Origin: Isoetes taiwanensis
Taxonomy: Eukaryota; Streptophyta; Lycopodiopsida; Isoetales; Isoetaceae
NCBI GenBank assembly: GCA_021234155.1
Contig: JAJEKV010000033.1
Location: forward strand, 6,810,635 to 6,874,634
DNA: 64,000 nucleotides
Direction of reading: 5' to 3'
Each line of letters starts with the position of its first letter. Within the stretch, counting starts at the first letter, position 1. The position numbers were made by a program, and so were the translations under genes. Below the pieces are notes generated by a model. The model saw only the letters and a program-made list of their open reading frames with translations. It was not told where the DNA came from and did not search any database. This document shows, in pieces, positions 56,567 to 64,000 of this stretch.

Positions 56567-58065
56567 CTAGTCTTGAAATCGCCGGTAAGACGGGTTGTCT
56601 TCAAGAAACTTCTTAACTTGGGCCGTCCCTACCGAGTGACCCAAGTTCCTGATGATGCTTGCCGACGAGCCTCCCTGTATGGCTCTCACCAGGTCTTCTA
56701 CCCTGCGGTCGGATGTAAGGGCCGCGATCGACGCTAACCTCGCTGACGTCGGTGGGGGTGGCTAAGTCGAAGAGGTCAAGTGCCATTGCCCTCTTGACTA
56801 AGACAGCATAGTCGACGTTTGTTGCTATTCGAGCATGCCTGCCGAAGCCTGAGAGTGCAATCAGCATGAACACTCCTTCTTCACCTCTGGGACTGAACTT
56901 GCGGTGTATTACCGCTATTCTCCCATCCATCAGCAGCGGCAAGTAGTACTGGCGAGCTGTTGCCGTTGTGTCGTAGAAGCTTTCTCCGCTTTGTTTGGCC
57001 TCGGCTACGTGTGCGGCGTGCTTCGTCGACCTCAATTTCAGTCAGCTCCCTGTAGTCTTCAATTGTGCGGTCGAGCCTCCTGAGGTCGATTCCTTCTCCT
57101 TTTGGCGGGGGTGATGTCGAAGGACTCGGCATTAGGATGCTCGTGGTCTTCCCACGGATCCCCATCTGTTCTTGGAGGGCGAGGAACTCCTCCTCTGTTG
57201 GCAGCTCCCGCTCGTCCATCATTTGCCTGATGCTGCTGTAGGCCTGGATATCGGAGGTCGTCTCCCCTGTGTAGGTGTCGGCCTCCCTCACTTGAAGCGG
57301 AAAGTCTGAGGCTCCCCGGACGATGAAGTCGTCCATGTCGGTCTGCCGCAGTTGGTGGAGCAGTTCGTCCAACCTGAGCTCCCTCTCCCTGCATTCGGGA
57401 AGGTTCTGGATGTCGCTGAGGAGTAGATACTCCTCTCCGTTGATGATGATAGGGGCTAGGCTTGTGATGCCTAGCCCGAGTGGGGGAGCAACTCTGATGC
57501 CCTGCCGGCTCTGCTCGAAGTTGATCAGCTCCTGCTCTGCTTGGCGCCGTTCTTCGTCTGAGTCGAGCTCCGTGTATCCTTCGTCGTCCGACTCTTCTTC
57601 CTCCTCTCTTGCTTCCTGTTCCTGTTGATACTGCAACAGCATCTGCTCTTCCTCTTGCACTGCTATGGGGTCTACCTCCATCGGAGGGATAGAGGTTGCC
57701 CCCATCGGGTTCTCGGCGCGGTGGGATAAGAAGATGGCTAGGGCTGCGGTGTAAGAGAAGTACTTGGTCCTATTGGCTGCCAGGACCATGTAGTCGGGCA
57801 GCCTCTGCGCCTTGTTAGTCAAGTACTTGGCGATGTTGGGGACATCGCCCAAGGCTGCTTGAAGGGATGGGCGGGGAACGAAGTATCCTATGCAAGGGGG
57901 GACTTGGACAAGGGAGGGTCCTATCCTAGCCTGAAATTCTGCTAGCACCTGCCTATATGCTGGGGTTGCATTTAGCGTAGCTTGGATGTCGATTTCTTTC
58001 CCAAAGACTTGGAAGATGTCGTTGACATCCCTCTAAGAAGATGGGCACTCGGCTATTTGCACCAT
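56567..58065 (-). pseudogene. ORF-A of copy 2: acidic accessory protein
   Basis: A protein of about 500 residues was probably encoded from about 58065-58090 to TAG 56567-56569. There is an early TAG at 58033-58035. The main 355-codon frame has a helical N-terminus (IGPSLVQVPPCIGYFVPRPS), a hydrophobic KYFSYTAALAIFLSH segment, a strongly acidic tract (EEEESDDEGYTELDSDEE), YLLLSDIQNLPE and DMDDFI. Frameshifts near 57020 and 56700 lead into ARQYYLPLLMDGRIAVIHRK, LIALSGFGRHARIATNVDYA and a final VEDLVRAIQGGSSASIIRNL. The C-terminal third looks like a compact folded domain. I recognise no family. Copy 1 shows the same ordered segments, so it is a real gene of the family. Confidence 0.75.
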
Positions 58066-58200
58066 CGCCCAAGTCGCAAAGTGGCCATTGATCTAGCAAG
58101 GAAGGGAGTATCAAACGGATGCAGAAGCGCCTCAGGGAGCTGAAAGATCGCCTAAGCAGTGGAGAGCAAATTTGCAGGGTGCCAATTGAGAAATGGGGGA

Positions 58201-58210
58201 CTTATTTATA
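58201..58210 (-). promoter_or_regulatory. TATA box before ORF-A of copy 2
   Basis: The minus strand reads TATAAATAAG, 135-145 bp upstream of the first usable ATG and about 180 bp after the nearest 67-bp palindrome. The same box precedes ORF-B. Confidence 0.6.
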
Positions 58211-58388
58211 GAAAAGGGGGAAACCCTAATTTTTGGATGACTTAGAATTTACTGAGATTAGGCAATTCTGACCTATTAAGGGATGCAATTGCAAGTTTGA
58301 AGACTATTTCTAGGGTTTGAGCATGCTAAGGACAACTACTGAACCTATTGTACAATTTGGAGATCATTTTGTGAAGAAATGGTACGAG

Positions 58389-58455
58389 GTCTCACACATT
58401 GCGCCCAGACCGATTTTGAGAATGTCGAAATTTGTCCTGGCGCGACGTGTGAGAC
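58389..58455. promoter_or_regulatory. 67-bp nested palindrome, copy p1
   Basis: The outer arms are GTCTCACACATTGCGCC and GGCGCGACGTGTGAGAC; the inner arms are near GATTTTGA and TCGAAATT. It forms a pair with 58588-58654, with starts 199 bp apart. Confidence 0.8.
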
Positions 58456-58587
58456 ATGGGTCCTAATTGGGCTAGGCTCACTCAATTTAAGTGATCTAAG
58501 GCTGTAATTCCACTAAACTCATCGAGTTAGGCCGAATTGACCCCTTACTTAGTCGATTTGGAGCTGTTTTGGGCATTTTTGGGCATG

Positions 58588-58654
58588 GTCTCACACGTTG
58601 CGCCCAGCCCGATTTCGAGAATGTCGAAATCTGTCCTGGCGCGACGTGTGAGAC
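58588..58654. promoter_or_regulatory. 67-bp nested palindrome, copy p2
   Basis: The outer arms are GTCTCACACGTTGCGCC and GGCGCGACGTGTGAGAC (one mismatch). The inner arms GATTTCGA/TCGAAATC are perfect. It lies between ORF-B and ORF-A. Confidence 0.85.
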
Positions 58655-58797
58655 ATCGTCTCAATTTTGCTCAAGGCTCCAATTCAATTAAAACAAAAGC
58701 TAGGGATCGATATCTTAACCTATTTAAACAGGGTTTGACACTTTATTTACACAAAAATTTCTTTATATTAACACAATTTTCCAGTTATTTACAAAAT

Positions 58798-59742
58798 TCA
58801 AGGGCGTTCTCCCTTGATGTGCCTGGCAAGATACATATCCTGCCTCATGAGGGTAACCCTCTTCGCATGCACCGTGCAGGCCGTTGAATCTTCAAAATGC
58901 TTTACTATGTTCGCTTCGGCCGCCTCCTGTAAACACAACAGCATCTCGTCGGTCACGCGCATGTCTGTGTTATACTCTTGCATAACTTCGCGGACCAAAC
59001 GTTGGAACGGCGCCCTGGGAATCAAGAGTCCGTAACTCTTCTGGAAATGGCGGATCTCCTTGAGGGCTCTATCTTCTAGCTTCTTCTTCTTGCTCCGCTT
59101 CTTCCCTGGTGCTCGGGGAGGCTTGGGCCTGGGTGGCGGTGGCTTCAGATTCTGCCTTGGGGGTACTCCGCCTTCGACTGTTCTTACCCGATGCTCCTGG
59201 AAATAGGCATTGTATGCCTCCCACTTCTCCATATAGGAGTTGTGCTCTCTAATCCTCTTCTGATAGACCTTTACGGGGTCTATCACATAGGCCTCCCGCT
59301 GGGGTCGCGGGGCTTTAACTCTGTCCCACGTCGGAAAAGGTGGGGGCTTCGCTAGCTGTCCGGTCTCCTCCCGTTCTTGGGATGTCTGCTCCGGGACCTC
59401 TTCCTCTACGACCGGGGGCTTTGAAGAGCTTGCCCCGTCTGCGCCCGGCACGTAGTCTTGATCCGAGTCGTCGGTAGTGGGCGGGGTCTCCTCTCCCGAC
59501 GGCTTGTTGATGACGAGATCCACTGCCCGCTTCCCAACCTTCACCACCTTCCTCTTGCCTGCCTTTATGGCTTTGGCCTTCCTCTTCTTGGACCCGCTTG
59601 CTGTGGTCGGGTCGTCTTCTCGACTCTTTGTCCTCTGCTCCGGTATTTGTTTGGCTTCATACTTGTGGGCCGGCGTCGCGGTCGGCCTCTTCATCCGGGG
59701 GGAGTTCTGGCGGCTGCTGCTCCTCTCTTCCTTGCTCCTCAT
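58798..59742 (-). CDS. ORF-B of copy 2: basic protein with C-terminal histone H3 fold (314 aa)
   Basis: The frame is open from the ATG at 59742. Residues 1-85 are basic ([20 protein letters not shown]), 85-135 acidic, 140-215 Pro-rich with a Tyr/Glu helix, and about 216-224 a nuclear-signal-like KKRSKKKKL. Residues 225-314 form a full histone H3 fold: [20 protein letters not shown] (alphaN), [12 protein letters not shown] (alpha1), [18 protein letters not shown] (alpha2), and [20 protein letters not shown] (alpha3), ending KGERP. Loop 1 has canonical H3 length. LLIP, APF and VTLMR are CenH3-like residues. It lies in a retrotransposon after the PBS, ahead of ORF-A, and copy 1 has the same fusion. 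An upstream same-frame extension exists (59848-60114). Confidence 0.9.
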   Translation of the reverse strand: MRSKEERSSSRQNSPRMKRPTATPAHKYEAKQIPEQRTKSREDDPTTASGSKKRKAKAIKAGKRKVVKVGKRAVDLVINKPSGEETPPTTDDSDQDYVPGADGASSSKPPVVEEEVPEQTSQEREETGQLAKPPPFPTWDRVKAPRPQREAYVIDPVKVYQKRIREHNSYMEKWEAYNAYFQEHRVRTVEGGVPPRQNLKPPPPRPKPPRAPGKKRSKKKKLEDRALKEIRHFQKSYGLLIPRAPFQRLVREVMQEYNTDMRVTDEMLLCLQEAAEANIVKHFEDSTACTVHAKRVTLMRQDMYLARHIKGERP

Positions 59743-59844
59743 GCAGGTGGATCTCAGCCTGGGGTTGCTCCTGGGCTGTCGATTGGTCCGCCTGCTCCCT
59801 CTGCTCCCTCTGTGGGTTGGCGTCCTCCTGGTGTTGCTCCTGGG

Positions 59845-60114
59845 CTATTGGCTGCCCTGTCTGCTCCAGCTGCTGCCCGCTTCTTCCCTCCTCACATTGC
59901 AATTTAAATCGAGGATGCGGTTCATGACATCCGGCGGTCGTCCTCCAAGAGCTCTATGTGGTGGCTCTGTCAGATCCTGCTTCCTCATTTCGGCGAAGAT
60001 TAAGCTTTCCGGAGAAAGGCGTTCTTGGAGGATTCTCGAAAGAAAAGATGCGGCGGTGGGCTGGAGGATCGCTCCCTCTGAGGCTTCGGCGATGCATTTT
60101 ATGCGTGCCATCAT
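59845..60114 (-). pseudogene. N-terminal extension of ORF-B, same frame, separated by one TAG
   Basis: After the TATA box at 60220-60211 the first ATG is at 60114 (MMARIKCIAEASEGAIL). This frame runs to a TAG at 59845-59847 and then continues in the same frame through an Arg/Ser-rich linker into the ATG at 59742. A single CAG-to-TAG change could have split one protein of about 440 residues. Alternatively the overlapping frame 59902-59657, rich in Glu and Gln, is the real linker and two indels are present. The N-terminal 80 residues are predicted helical with no known domain. Confidence 0.55.
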
Positions 60115-60210
60115 CTTACGGTTTGTCGATCGAGCTAAGCGCCGTGAAATCGCCTTTGACAAATCCCGGCGAAGTTCTAGGGAAGAACAGGAAAAATGGG
60201 GGGGTCTAGG

Positions 60211-60220
60211 TTTATTTATA
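60211..60220 (-). promoter_or_regulatory. TATA box before ORF-B of copy 2
   Basis: The minus strand reads TATAAATAAA, about 97 bp upstream of the ATG at 60114 and 77 bp after a 67-bp palindrome. It matches the box before ORF-A. Confidence 0.6.
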
Positions 60221-60296
60221 GGGGTCAAGTTTTAGGTCAACTTTTAAACTACCTTTTTGGGTTGTCTAAAGCATCTAAAACACCTAATTAAGCAAG

Positions 60297-60363
60297 GTCT
60301 CACACGTTGCGCCCAGCCCGATTTCAAGAATGTCGAAATCTGTCCTGGCGCGACGTGTGAGAC
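60297..60363. promoter_or_regulatory. 67-bp nested palindrome, copy p3
   Basis: The outer arms are GTCTCACACGTTGCGCC and GGCGCGACGTGTGAGAC; the inner arm has one change (GATTTCAA). It forms a pair with 60484-60550, with starts 187 bp apart, upstream of ORF-B. Confidence 0.85.
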
Positions 60364-60483
60364 ATGGTGGGGTCCACTATTAAATTTACATGTAACATGC
60401 TAAATCTATTGATTCTTAGCTTAAAATTAGAATTATCAAGTTATTTTACTGTAATTTACAACTTTTTGGTGTCAAAGCTGAAT

Positions 60484-60550
60484 GTCTCACACGTTGCGCC
60501 CAGCCCGATTTTGAGATTCTCGAAATCTGTCCTGGCGCGACGTGTGAGAC
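60484..60550. promoter_or_regulatory. 67-bp nested palindrome, copy p4
   Basis: The outer arms are the same as p3; the inner segment reads GATTTTGAGATTCTCGAAATC. It lies 192 bp inside the PBS. Confidence 0.85.
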
Positions 60551-60741
60551 CACCCTACTTTTTGGATGTTGGCTCATCAATTTTTAATCTTTTTACATTT
60601 TTATTCATTTTAACTGTTACTAGCTTAGCATAACTACAAAAATGAGAAAAAAATTTCTCATTTTTCGAGGTTTGAGGATCCTATCAAGTTAGTGCTATTG
60701 GGAACATGGCCAGTGCTTTGCTCTTGGTCTCCAAGAACATA

Positions 60742-60753
60742 GCTCTGATACCA
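60742..60753 (-). other. Primer binding site of copy 2, initiator-Met tRNA
   Basis: The minus strand reads TGGTATCAGAGC, one base after the LTR end. It is identical to copy 1. Confidence 0.94.
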
Positions 60754-60754
60754 C

Positions 60755-62398
60755 TGTGACGTCCCCTACTCATATACGGTGCACTCACCGTGATACAAAC
60801 AGAGTTCATCCCCATACCAGCTCCATGCTAATACGGGGCCCTCCACATGACACCGCAACCGCGGAGGGGTTCCAAATTGGGAAGAGTGGAAGGGTCATTG
60901 CACCAAATCTCCCTCGGGGCCTACCTAGCTGCGGAAGCGTAAACATACATGTCAAGTAGCACATACATCAGCATCACATGACCATCACGAAGGATGGTCC
61001 TCCACATATCTCTGCATAGACAAAGATCAAGACATCACGTTAGGGAATCCTACCCAAGGCTCGGACTCAAAGGGATGACCGACGGCACGGGTCTCCGTGA
61101 GTTCATTGCGCATGCAATTCATGGCAATGGATTTGGCCGGCATATGAACATGGCTTAGGGTTGTCCACTCCATCCGCCCCCTCCCGTGCACACTTTAGTG
61201 AGTGGTCTCAAAAGTGTCGGGACCAGAGTAGCCCGGCCGGATGCATAGCCAAAAGGGTTACTCCCGGGCTCATCTTCCCAGTTCCGATGGGGCAGGTAGG
61301 GATCACTCCCTCCAGAGATCTACATGCTGACTCAAGGTGACTAGAGGGCCACTGCCCGTATTCGACTGAACCCACTGGAAAGTGAACACCACTTCACGGG
61401 TGTCGAGCCCATGCCTTGCCCGCACGCAGTGGCAAGCCATTGGACCTAGTCACAATGGTTCCCGGTAGGCCTTACACACCAGGGGAACCCTTCAAGAGTC
61501 AGGACATGAACCTCCTTCTCAGCCAGTCTGGCCCCTTCACCCACATCCCGGTGTGCTAGAGAGGCTACTCTAGGAGCATCAACTACAAAGCTTTAGGTCT
61601 CTACCCCCCTTCCCAATATAAGGAGTTCATAGAGATACATCATCCATATACTTCACAGAGAACTAAAGAACTAGATCTAATCTACAACATAGAGTTAGGT
61701 TCTTTAGTTAGAATCTGCTATCTAGAGATCTAGAGGGCTGCTATGGGCAATCTAATAGGCTAAACCTACTGATTCAATGACTAAAATAGGGTTTAGACTA
61801 TCTAATTGGCCAAATACCTGATCCTTGAGGGGCTCCTCCTGACCTGAGCTCGACCATCCTGCTGAGACGCTCGAATCAAGGAAAACTAAGGATGCAATTC
61901 TCCCAAGCAGAGTCTGGGAGGCGGTTTTGGCTGTTGAGGCAGCCAAAACAGAGTTCTAAAGCCCTAAAATCGAAAATTGGGCAAGTTAGGGTTTCCCACC
62001 CTATATAGACAAGGGGTTGGTTAGGGTTTCCAATTATCCTCTTTTGGCATGTGGGATAATTGGAAATGGGCCCACTTGCCTTTAAGGGCTAGGTGGCCAA
62101 ATGTGCACACATGGAAATGTGTGCCCACATTAATGTGTACATTGGAAAATGTGCACATTAATTGCACCTATGGGTGTGGCCCACTTGGCATGAAGTGTCC
62201 ACTTGGAAATGTGTGCCCACATTAATGTGTACATTGGAAAATGTGCACATTAATAGTTGCACATATTTCTGGCGAGTTGCCCCCTAGGGCTACCCACCTG
62301 GCTACACGCTTAGCGCATTACACGCCGGCCCGGAGGGGTGCGGTGCGTGACGAGGCAAGAAAGATACGCCCCGGGCGATATCGCGGCCGAACGCCACA
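60755..62398 (-). repeat. 5' LTR of copy 2
   Basis: It is about 1644 bp, from TGTGGCGTTCG at 62398 (minus strand) to GACGTCACA at 60755. It matches the 3' LTR closely over most of its length. It lacks about 45 bp present in the 3' LTR near 49794-49838. The outermost 95 bp (62304-62398) is oddly scrambled relative to 50580-50675. Confidence 0.9.
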
Positions 62399-62998
62399 AA
62401 GAAATACCAAGGCCACTTGGCAAATGAGTGCAACTCGACCAATGGCCCGCCTCATTGTAAAAGATGCAACATGTGCAATCATGCCACGGAAGAATGCACT
62501 CGCACTCATCCTACACCATTCCGCAACAAACTGGTTTATCAGGTGCAAACAACACCTTAGCACTATCAGCAGCCACCACTTCAGGCGCAACCAAATCAAC
62601 TCTATCAGCAACAGGAGCAACAACGGGGACCCAACACACGTCCTCCTTTTGATCCTTCTAAAGCTCAGTGTTATCACTGTCAAGAATGGGATCATACCAC
62701 CACGGCGTGTCCTCAACTTCCACAAGTTCAAGTGCAACTTCTTGGCACCAATCAGACCACATCGGTCCACCTCACGGCTTACCAACTCTGGATTGCTAAT
62801 GGCAAACAAGGCCCGCGTCCTGTTCTTAAGAAGCCACCTCCTGGCGCCAAAGAATCACGTTATCAACCAGCTCCCGCCACTCAACCTCATTGGATCAACA
62901 AAGCGGGGAAGAAATTTTTCAGGCTCTTAATCCTCCTGTCCAGCCATCAAATTGGGTTGGTTTGGTTTCACGCCAGACCAGGGCATCACGTCCCTTAA
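62399..62998 (+). pseudogene. Gag C-terminus with zinc knuckles (plus-strand Gypsy, right part)
   Basis: Continuing the gag frame after the nested element, the protein completes the split knuckle (GHLANEC), then shows a second CKRCNMCNHATEEC and a third CYHCQEWDHTTTAC, all CX2CX4HX4C. A Gln-rich stretch separates the second and third, with one TAG in frame at about 62558. The knuckles bind element RNA. Three knuckles is more than the one or two usual in plant Gypsy gag. The frame ends at TAA 62996-62998; pol continues in the -1 frame from about 62905. Confidence 0.8.
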
Positions 62999-64000
62999 CC
63001 ATTATTCCTAATGGCACGAAACTTGCCTTTGCAGTCGACACCATTCCTCATGATGACGAAAAAAAAGTTCACTTTGCACCTGAATTGGAGAAACTTATGC
63101 CGAATGTCATGCCTAAAGTTCGCCAAAGCATTTTGAACCTCATGCAAGCTGCTGAAGGCCGCACGCTGGCGAATGTTCATGCCACCACCAGAGCTCAACA
63201 AAGGCAAGATACACCTTCCACATCTCAACCTCCACGCTCTCAGACATATCCCAATATTGTTGCAGAAGTTGACCTACTCAAAGAAGTTGCTGCTTCATTA
63301 CCACGCACTCCAGCACCCGTGGAACCAGCAGATCCTTTTTCTCATGTGCCTTTGGAACTCCAAGAGGAGCTAGCCAAAATCAAAATTCCCTTAAGTTTGG
63401 CAACAATTTTGAAACTCTGTCCTGCTCTCAAGGACCAGTTACCACTCCCGACTGTCTTGGTTGGGGCTGTTGCTACCTCTACACCCACGGTCCATGCCAC
63501 GGTGGGTAATCAGCAAGTCAACCATGTTCAAATAGACGGAGGTAGCGCAGTTAATCTCATAACGGATAAACTCCGCAAACAAATGGACATCAAAGAACTC
63601 TATCGTGCCCCATATGACATCAAATTGGCTAATGGCCATATCACGAGACCTCAAGGCGTCACGCCCCTTCTTCACATCAATATTGGTGACCTCCGATTCC
63701 CTTTGGAATTTGGAGTTTGGAAGGCTGGGGAAGATCCCGGTGATTATGAAATGTTGGTCGGCAGACCTTTTCTCCGCCAGGCCAAGAGTATCCATTACTG
63801 GGCCACGGATCAGTTAGTCATCACCGATGGTCACCTCAATGCCACCATGGACTTGGAAACAGGCAAGATCATTTCTGTTGACCATGCTGAACCCTCTCTC
63901 TCCGACACAGATTCTGAGGAAGCTCAGAATATCTATCAAGTTCAGGCTCCACCTGCGCGTCTACCTCTGTCATCCTACCCCGAATATGCTGATCCTTGGG
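62905..64000 (+). CDS. Pol start with aspartic protease (plus-strand Gypsy, partial)
   Basis: A frame open to the window edge overlaps the end of gag by about 90 bp. It reads LNPPVQPSNWVGLV near the start, then an acidic and Ser/Thr-rich linker, and at 63525-63790 a retropepsin-like protease with VQIDGGSAVNLI (Asp-Gly-Gly at the active site, where Asp-Ser/Thr-Gly is usual), LRFPLEFGVWKAG and EMLVGRPFLRQA. The protease would cut the gag-pol polyprotein. The shift from gag happens at GCGGGGAAG (about 62903-62911), either a one-base lesion or a natural frameshift site. RT lies beyond the window. Confidence 0.75.

Larger units (their letters stand above)
49001..62398 (-). mobile_element. Chromovirus with two accessory genes (copy 2, 13.4 kb)
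   Basis: A full-length minus-strand Ty3/Gypsy element: 5' LTR 60755-62398, PBS 60742-60753, H3-fold gene, acidic gene ORF-A, gag, protease, RT, RNase H, integrase, chromodomain, PPT 50676-50688, 3' LTR 49001-50675. The usual chromovirus length is 5-7 kb internal; the two accessory genes and their promoter modules add about 4.4 kb between PBS and gag. It sits inside a gag zinc knuckle of another Gypsy. Flanks GCAAA (left) and AGAAA (right, one base beyond the LTR end) are an imperfect 5-bp target duplication. Confidence 0.93.
47400..64000 (+). mobile_element. Plus-strand Ty3/Gypsy element, split by a nested chromovirus
   Basis: The visible parts are the end of a probable 5' LTR with TATA box (about 47466), the gag N-terminal part (47786-48979), the nested element (49001-62398), then the gag zinc knuckles and protease (62399-64000, leaving the window). 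The gag reading phase is the same before and after the nest. I could not place the left LTR edge, and no standard TGG-type PBS is obvious near 47660, so the start given here is approximate. Confidence 0.75.

Noticed and set aside
58798-59742. Host CenH3 gene
   Set aside because: Loop 1 lacks the CenH3 insertion, the gene lies between PBS and gag inside an LTR pair, and a parallel copy exists in another element. It is better read as element cargo.
60109-60228. Similarity of KAISRRLARSTNRKMM to the histone H4 start of helix 1 (possible H4-H3 doublet as in some giant viruses)
   Set aside because: The matching residues lie upstream of the first ATG and over the TATA box, and the similarity fades after a few residues. 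It is probably untranslated.
59477-60235. 252-codon plus-strand Leu-rich frame resembling a membrane protein
   Set aside because: It is the antisense of the ORF-B N-terminal region, where Glu/Gln codons read as Leu/Ser on the other strand.
58389-60550. Repeats resembling a CRISPR array or tRNA-like hairpins
   Set aside because: There are only four widely spaced 67-bp palindromes with no spacer regularity in a plant retroelement. The tRNA-like 12-mers at 4585 and 60742 are primer binding sites.

Overview
This window reads as land-plant nuclear DNA from a large, repeat-rich genome. The reasons are L1-type LINEs with DUF4283 and zf-RVT domains, Ty3/Gypsy chromoviruses primed by initiator-Met tRNA, a pogo-like transposase with an intron, a hAT MITE, in-frame TAG/TGA stops of the kind methyl-cytosine decay leaves, and one host-type C2-domain gene with a 5'UTR intron. 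I cannot name the species.

Layout. 1-5759 (minus) is the 5' part of an LTR retrotransposon (copy 1): LTR 4598-5759, PBS 4585-4596, a histone H3-fold fusion gene (ORF-B, 3395-4406), an acidic gene (ORF-A, 1264-3190, split by a foldback element), a 129-aa ORF, and the start of gag leaving the window at base 1. 7303-13662 (plus) is a nearly intact LINE with three ORFs joined by two ATGA overlaps. 13891-15100 (minus) is the C2-domain gene. 15.2-21.5 kb is mostly gene-free, with palindromic and tandem repeats and a CACTA-like fragment. 21.5-32.6 kb (minus) is an old L1-type LINE carrying a 612-bp hAT MITE and two plus-strand insertions of a second LINE family that ends in TTCC repeats. 33.2-35.4 kb (minus) is a decayed pogo transposase. 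38.8-39.4 kb is a tandem repeat, 40.3-42.9 kb a third copy of the TTCC-tailed LINE with a 39-bp target duplication, and 45.1-47.0 kb a 5'-truncated L1-type LINE with an 18-bp target duplication. From about 47.4 kb to the right edge lies a plus-strand Gypsy element whose gag zinc knuckle is split by a 13.4-kb minus-strand chromovirus (49001-62398, copy 2).

The main discovery candidate is the chromovirus family seen as copy 1 and copy 2. Between PBS and gag both copies carry the same two extra genes in the same order: ORF-B, whose C-terminus is a histone H3 fold, then ORF-A, a long acidic protein I do not recognise. In copy 2 each extra gene has its own upstream module: two copies of a 67-bp nested palindrome about 190-200 bp apart, then a TATAAATAA box. 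Copy 1 keeps a nearly canonical H3 core, while copy 2 has a diverged one with some CenH3-like residues. Copy 2 also encodes an integrase chromodomain, so one retroelement carries both a probable histone-reading module and a histone-like protein. I know of no described LTR retrotransposon like this, but I could not search.

Both copies are damaged by frameshifts and stops, so the proteins are inferred from conserved reading frames. The two LTRs of copy 2 are nearly identical over long stretches although its integrase lacks a catalytic Asp, which suggests recent mobilisation by a relative. Many open frames in this window are shadows or begin at non-ATG codons and are left out.
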